Shown: positions 6,658 through 9,715 of the stretch, one piece after another
How positions within the stretch are numbered: position 1 is the first letter of the stretch
Layout of the letters: the number at the start of each line of letters is the position of its first letter
NCBI RefSeq assembly: GCF_002455975.1
Contig: NZ_DKLM01000166.1
Location: 13,985-23,699 of the forward strand
Direction of reading: 5' to 3'
DNA length: 9,715 bases
Source of the DNA: Clostridium sp. UBA6640
GTDB taxonomy: Bacteria > Bacillota > Clostridia > Clostridiales > Clostridiaceae
Translations under genes and position numbers: made by a program
Notes under the pieces: model-generated
Seen by the model: the letters and a program-made list of their open reading frames with translations, nothing else
The model's database searches: none
Told to the model about the DNA's origin: nothing

Positions 6658-6773
6658 AAAATAACTAGTCAAAGATTAGGTATATTTTGTGTCATACAAG
6701 TAACAAGTTCTCCTATGAGATTCTTACTACGCAGTATGGCTCAAAATAAACAATCATATTGACTAGTTATTTT
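6658..6773 (+). repeat. 116-nt long-hairpin element between psd and the chemoreceptor gene
   Basis: Perfect 15-bp terminal inverted repeats (6658-6672 and 6759-6773, arm AAAATAACTAGTCAA) enclose 86 bases. Inside, GATT/AATC pairs, then a 13-position stem (6685-6697 with 6734-6746, one mismatch and one wobble), then an imperfect apical stem (6700-6712 with 6717-6727) with a CTAT loop. The whole would fold as one long hairpin on either strand. The core is visibly richer in G and C than its flanks. There is no ORF. It lies between convergent genes, so it may also act as a terminator: T-runs follow the stem weakly on both strands. It could be a MITE-like dispersed repeat or a structured RNA. The structure is seen; its nature is inferred. 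Confidence 0.7.
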
Positions 6774-6797
6774 AAATTACCTTATTCTAACTCATTC

Positions 6798-9002
6798 TTA
6801 TAATTTGAACTTTGATGTTATTTCGGTAAGTTTGATAGCGCTATTCTTATTTTCAATAGACGCACTGTTTATTTCTTCAATTTTATCTACTATATCTTCT
6901 GTTTTAGCTGAAATATTAAATACCCCTGAGGAACCTTCACTTAAAGTAGTAGATACATCCTCTATAGCTTTAACTATACCTTCTACATGTGCATTTAATC
7001 TTTGAGCCTCATCGCTAAATTCAAGCATGAAGTTATTAAATATATCAGCATCCTTTGAGTATTGTTTACCTGTATCAATCATTCTCTCATAATCTCTGTT
7101 TATTTGTTTCTCCATAAATTCTATCATTTTTTCTGAACTCTTAGAAAGATTTTCAACAGAGCTATATACTGTTTTTACAACATTTTGTATATTAGATGCT
7201 GTTTTACCCGATTCTACTGCAAGCTTTCTTACTTCATCTGCAACTACCGCAAATCCTCTTCCTGCTTCTCCTGCTCTAGCTGCTTCTATTGCTGCATTTA
7301 ATGCTAATAAATTAGTTTGCTCTGTAATTTTAAGTATAGCGTTAGCTAGACTATGAATTTGATTAACTCCTTTAGATGCTTCTATTGCAACTTCTAATTC
7401 TTCTTTTACATCATTATACAAAGTTTGAGTTTCTTCCTTAGACTGTTTAGATATCTTTTCAATTTCTATTGCTTTTGTTACTATATCCTTAGTTAACTGT
7501 GATCCATTTAAAGATTCTGAAGCAATATTATTTATACCTAATTTCATATTCTCTGAAGATGCGGACATTTCTTCAGATGTAGCTGCTGTTTCCTGTATAC
7601 CTGCAGATACCACTGAAGTCTCCATAGATGTTTCTTCTGCTTTTTCTCTTAGTATAGCTGTAGATTTTTCTACTATTTCTGCATTTTTATTTACCATTTC
7701 TTCTACATTTATAAGACTCTTAACTACATCTCTTAATGCACTCCTCATCTGAACAACAGATTTAGATATTTGTCCTATCTCGTCTTTACTAAATTTGCTA
7801 TGATTAATATTATCTTCCGTTAAATCTAGTTTAGAAGTCTTTATTACTAGCTCTTTAGCTCTTATTATAGGTTTTATTAAGAATCTTGCTATTATAAATG
7901 CAAACACTAAGCATGTTATTATTACTATTAAAGCTATTAAAATTATAGTATTAGTCATGGCATTTACAGGTGCCATAATCTCTCCTGCATAAGCTGATAC
8001 TACTAAAGTCCAATTAGTTCTAGGTATTATTCCATAAGCAGATATCATCTTATCATTATAATCTACATATTCTAAAGCTCCTATATCAACTTTCATTCCT
8101 TTTTTAGCTTTATCAACAATTTCTTTAATTTCATCTATTTGAACTTCACTACCTAAAAGTTCAGGGTTCTTATGATGTATATAATTTCCTGTTTCATCTA
8201 ATAAAAAACTAAAACTTGAAGTAGTGGTATTAACATTTATATTTTTCAAATACTTAGCAAAGCTGTCTGTATACACATATGAAGCTATATATCCTACGCA
8301 TTGGCCGTGATTATCATAATCTTGAACAGGATAAGTAAATACTATAATTGACCTATCGCTCTTTTCAGACTTCATAGTATTACTTATTACTTTAGCACCG
8401 CCTGAGCTGCTTTCATGAAAAGAAGTTCCTTCTACGCTACTTCCAATAAACTCACTTTCACTATCTGCAATTATTTTTCCTGATAAGTCTATTAAAGATA
8501 CTCTTTCCATTGACAAATTATTTCCTATATAATCTTTAAAATACTTATTCATCTTCTCTGATAATTTAGTAGCTTCTAATTGAACCTTAGGATCTGAAGA
8601 ATTTTTATTTACTAAAATATCACAGTTATCTTTGGCACTAGCAAGTGATGCAACCTCCATACTATACTTTTCAATCATTATACTTATTGTATCTATCGAT
8701 TTATCTACTATTGATGACATTTCTTGTTTGCTTAAATTGGAAATAATACTGCTAGCTTTATTATGAATAAAAATTCCTGTAACTATCATAGCAACAATTA
8801 CTATACCACTAATAATTACTGATATTTTCATTCCTATAGATGACATAGTCATATTTTTAATTGATGAGAATTTAAAGTTTTTAAAATTTATCCTCTTTCT
8901 TTCAAATTTTACACTCTTTATTCCTTTATTTTTTCTCTTTAGTTTAATCTTACTGAGCTTTTCTTTAAGCTTTAAAGATTTTGCCCCTTTTTTACCCCCC
9001 AT
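6798..9002 (-). CDS. Methyl-accepting chemotaxis protein with double-Cache sensor domain and basic N-terminal extension
   Basis: A membrane chemoreceptor that would control CheA kinase in response to an external ligand. The 734 residues are arranged as: a very basic cytoplasmic extension (1-50, twenty Lys/Arg against two acidic residues), membrane helix about 59-80, extracytoplasmic dCache-like domain about 81-348 ending in the typical NWTLVVSAY, second membrane helix about 351-375, HAMP about 376-428, then the helical signalling domain. The kinase-contact tip is clear at 560-595 (TEQTNLLALNAAIEAARAGEAGRGFAVVADEVRKLA in two parts). There is no C-terminal CheR-docking pentapeptide. The ligand is unknown; dCache receptors often bind amino acids, and no inference is safe here. 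The start at 9002 has AAGGGG eight bases upstream, while Met51, Met53 and Met58 lack such sites, so the basic extension appears real. It is a single-gene unit converging on psd, with no flagellar-type sigma-D promoter seen. Confidence 0.95.
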   Translation of the reverse strand: MGGKKGAKSLKLKEKLSKIKLKRKNKGIKSVKFERKRINFKNFKFSSIKNMTMSSIGMKISVIISGIVIVAMIVTGIFIHNKASSIISNLSKQEMSSIVDKSIDTISIMIEKYSMEVASLASAKDNCDILVNKNSSDPKVQLEATKLSEKMNKYFKDYIGNNLSMERVSLIDLSGKIIADSESEFIGSSVEGTSFHESSSGGAKVISNTMKSEKSDRSIIVFTYPVQDYDNHGQCVGYIASYVYTDSFAKYLKNINVNTTTSSFSFLLDETGNYIHHKNPELLGSEVQIDEIKEIVDKAKKGMKVDIGALEYVDYNDKMISAYGIIPRTNWTLVVSAYAGEIMAPVNAMTNTIILIALIVIITCLVFAFIIARFLIKPIIRAKELVIKTSKLDLTEDNINHSKFSKDEIGQISKSVVQMRSALRDVVKSLINVEEMVNKNAEIVEKSTAILREKAEETSMETSVVSAGIQETAATSEEMSASSENMKLGINNIASESLNGSQLTKDIVTKAIEIEKISKQSKEETQTLYNDVKEELEVAIEASKGVNQIHSLANAILKITEQTNLLALNAAIEAARAGEAGRGFAVVADEVRKLAVESGKTASNIQNVVKTVYSSVENLSKSSEKMIEFMEKQINRDYERMIDTGKQYSKDADIFNNFMLEFSDEAQRLNAHVEGIVKAIEDVSTTLSEGSSGVFNISAKTEDIVDKIEEINSASIENKNSAIKLTEITSKFKL

Positions 9003-9045
9003 GTAAACAACCCCTTATTGCCTAAAATTTCATAATATTAGATTT

Positions 9046-9054
9046 ATTATAGCA
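9046..9054 (-). promoter_or_regulatory. Extended -10 promoter of the chemoreceptor gene
   Basis: The minus strand reads TGCTATAAT, a perfect extended -10, giving a leader of about 37 bases that carries AAGGGG before the ATG. No -35 resembling TTGACA is seen, which an extended -10 can tolerate. Confidence 0.6.
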
Positions 9055-9141
9055 TAATTTCATTATAAAACTCATATTTAAAAATTATTTAAGAAGAATT
9101 TGTAACTTATTGATACTTATTTATGAAATAAAACTAATTTT

Positions 9142-9150
9142 TGCTATAAT
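9142..9150 (+). promoter_or_regulatory. Opposed extended -10 promoter-like site
   Basis: TGCTATAAT on the plus strand is identical to the chemoreceptor -10 and points away from it. With it, TGCTATAATAAAT forms a 13-bp perfect inverted repeat with 9042-9054. No -35 is evident, and no plus-strand gene follows. It could drive a non-coding or antisense transcript, or be chance in AT-rich DNA. Confidence 0.3.
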
Positions 9151-9220
9151 AAATATAGTTTAAGCTTATTATAACTTTATAATTTATCCCTTACAGTTTT
9201 TATATAACATATAACTTAAA

Positions 9221-9379
9221 TTATTTGTCAGAGTAAGCTTTTATATTTAGTTTTGAGAAAGTTGATTAAATTTATCTTCCTCTATATTACAAATACTAAT
9301 ACTTTGATTGTACTTCTTAAACGCCTCCCTAAATAAATTTCTTTCACTTCTATATACCTCACAATAATTTAGTAATCAA
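9221..9379 (-). pseudogene. Frameshifted remnant of a small (about 50-residue) protein, possibly Spo0E-like
   Basis: The minus strand is open from 9375 to the stop at 9247-9249 and encodes a hydrophilic, coding-like peptide containing YRSERNLFREAFKKYNQS and EEDKFNQLSQN, but it has no start codon. In the neighbouring frame AAAAAGGG (9386-9393) precedes a TTG at 9379. That frame reaches a stop after six codons, and removing one base near 9361 would join the two. At the other end, one extra base after SQN would continue as LNIKAYSDK before a stop at 9221. The joined product would be about 52 residues: a helix, a loop, then SQNLN. This recalls the Spo0E-like aspartyl-phosphate phosphatases, which are of that size and have an SQxLD motif. 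The coding character is moderately convincing; the family guess is weak, since two repairs are needed. Confidence 0.35.
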
Positions 9380-9406
9380 ATGATCCCTTTTTTAAAGATA
9401 CTCTTT

Positions 9407-9431
9407 CTAAAATAACTCGATGTTATTTTAG
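9407..9431. repeat. 25-nt inverted repeat
   Basis: CTAAAATAAC and its exact complement flank TCGAT, giving a ten-base perfect stem. No T-run follows on either strand, so it is not a standard terminator. It lies just upstream of the broken small ORF and could be an operator-like site or chance. Confidence 0.45.
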
Positions 9432-9459
9432 TAATAATTATATATATATTAATGAATTA

Positions 9460-9504
9460 AAAAGAAAATAAAAAAACCTAGTAACCATTTAAGTTACTAG
9501 GTTT
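9460..9504 (-). terminator. Rho-independent terminator of tRNA-Arg(ACG)
   Basis: A perfect 12-bp stem (arms 9474-9485 and 9493-9504, seven-base loop) is followed on the minus strand by a long T-rich tract, TTTATTTTCTTTTT. It begins one base after the encoded CCA end. Confidence 0.9.
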
Positions 9505-9505
9505 A

Positions 9506-9582
9506 TGGTGCGTCGGAGAAGATTCGAACTCCCGGCCAACTGGTTCGTAGCCAGCTACTCTATCCAACTGAGCTACCGACGC
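9506..9582 (-). tRNA. tRNA-Arg, anticodon ACG (reads CGN as inosine form)
   Basis: A 77-nt tRNA with encoded CCA. On the minus strand: acceptor GCGTCGG/CCGACGC is perfectly paired, D arm GCTC/GAGT, anticodon arm GCTGG-CTACGAA-CCAGT giving anticodon ACG, a five-base variable loop, and T arm GGGAG-TTCGAAT-CTTCT. Several stems close with G-U pairs. A34 of this tRNA is the standard substrate of TadA, encoded at 1157-1609. It is a single-tRNA unit with its own promoter and terminator. Confidence 0.97.
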
Positions 9583-9604
9583 ATATATTGTTTGAAACAT
9601 AATT

Positions 9605-9633
9605 ATTATAACAATTTAACAATAAAAAGTCAA
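9605..9633 (-). promoter_or_regulatory. Strong sigma-A promoter of tRNA-Arg(ACG)
   Basis: The minus strand has TTGACT (9628-9633), a 17-base spacer and a perfect TATAAT (9605-9610), placing the transcript start roughly 16 bases before the tRNA. The remaining bases to the window end show nothing I can call. Confidence 0.85.
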
Positions 9634-9715
9634 TAGTAGATATCTATACTATTAATTTAGTAGAGATATTTATTATAGGGTTCCTCAATTAAAATTTAAC
9701 TTATACATGATTTTA

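Larger units (their letters stand above)
9003..9473. other. About 470 bp without an intact gene between the chemoreceptor and tRNA-Arg(ACG)
   Basis: This stretch contains the chemoreceptor promoter, an opposed promoter-like site, a broken small ORF and a short inverted repeat, each listed separately. The remainder is AT-rich with frequent stops in all frames. I see no RNA gene or riboswitch that I can name. Confidence 0.6.

Noticed and set aside
6658..6773. Cyclic-di-GMP or other known riboswitch in the long hairpin
   Set aside because: I find none of the conserved core motifs, and the element lies at the 3' ends of two convergent genes, not in a leader.
6805..7005. Plus-strand open frame inside the chemoreceptor gene
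   Set aside because: It is a shadow of the repetitive helical signalling domain and has no start signal.
9003..9060. Sigma-D (flagellar) promoter for the chemoreceptor
   Set aside because: No TAAA-N15-GCCGATAA-like pair is seen; a perfect sigma-A extended -10 explains the gene.
1..9715. CRISPR array, prophage, transposase or defence system
   Set aside because: There are no regularly spaced direct repeats and no protein of those classes; the coding genes are ordinary chromosomal families.

Overview
The window is very AT-rich with strong GGAGG/AAGGGG-type ribosome binding sites, dense genes, U-tailed hairpin terminators and tRNA genes with encoded CCA ends. Together with the proteins (a Gly/Ala:cation symporter, pyruvoyl phosphatidylserine decarboxylase, a double-Cache chemoreceptor, a BFD-type iron-sulphur protein) this points to a low-GC Firmicute, most likely Clostridium in the strict sense. 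It reads as ordinary chromosome: there is no transposase, phage gene, CRISPR array or defence gene.

Positions 66-1609 hold a minus-strand cluster: tadA, a small [2Fe-2S] BFD-like protein whose ATG overlaps the tadA stop codon, and lgt. Upstream lies a separately promoted and terminated tRNA-Arg(CCU) gene (1721-1797). An orphan four-helix membrane protein (1912-2277, minus) is divergent from an OadA/5S-type carboxyltransferase gene (2440-3828, plus). That gene ends at a perfect 38-nt palindromic terminator. An alanine/glycine:cation symporter gene (4122-5510, plus) follows, then psd (5746-6633, plus). A large minus-strand chemoreceptor gene (6798-9002) converges on psd. A second tRNA-Arg, anticodon ACG, lies at 9506-9582 (minus).

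The genes do not form one pathway. Links that can be drawn are that TadA makes inosine-34 on tRNA-Arg(ACG), whose gene is also in this window, and that Lgt (lipoprotein lipidation) and Psd (phosphatidylethanolamine synthesis) are both envelope-lipid functions. The carboxyltransferase and the symporter would serve C3/C4 acid and amino-acid metabolism.

The least ordinary parts are non-coding. A 116-nt element between psd and the chemoreceptor (6658-6773) has perfect 15-bp terminal inverted repeats and nested internal stems, and looks like a small non-autonomous repeat or a structured RNA. One of its arms is nearly repeated in a short hairpin upstream of psd, where it overlaps the likely psd promoter or leader. 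Between the chemoreceptor and tRNA-Arg(ACG) is about 500 bp without an intact gene. It holds two opposed extended -10 promoters, a frameshifted small-ORF remnant that faintly resembles Spo0E-like phosphatases, and a 25-nt inverted repeat. I see no convincing undescribed multi-gene system here.
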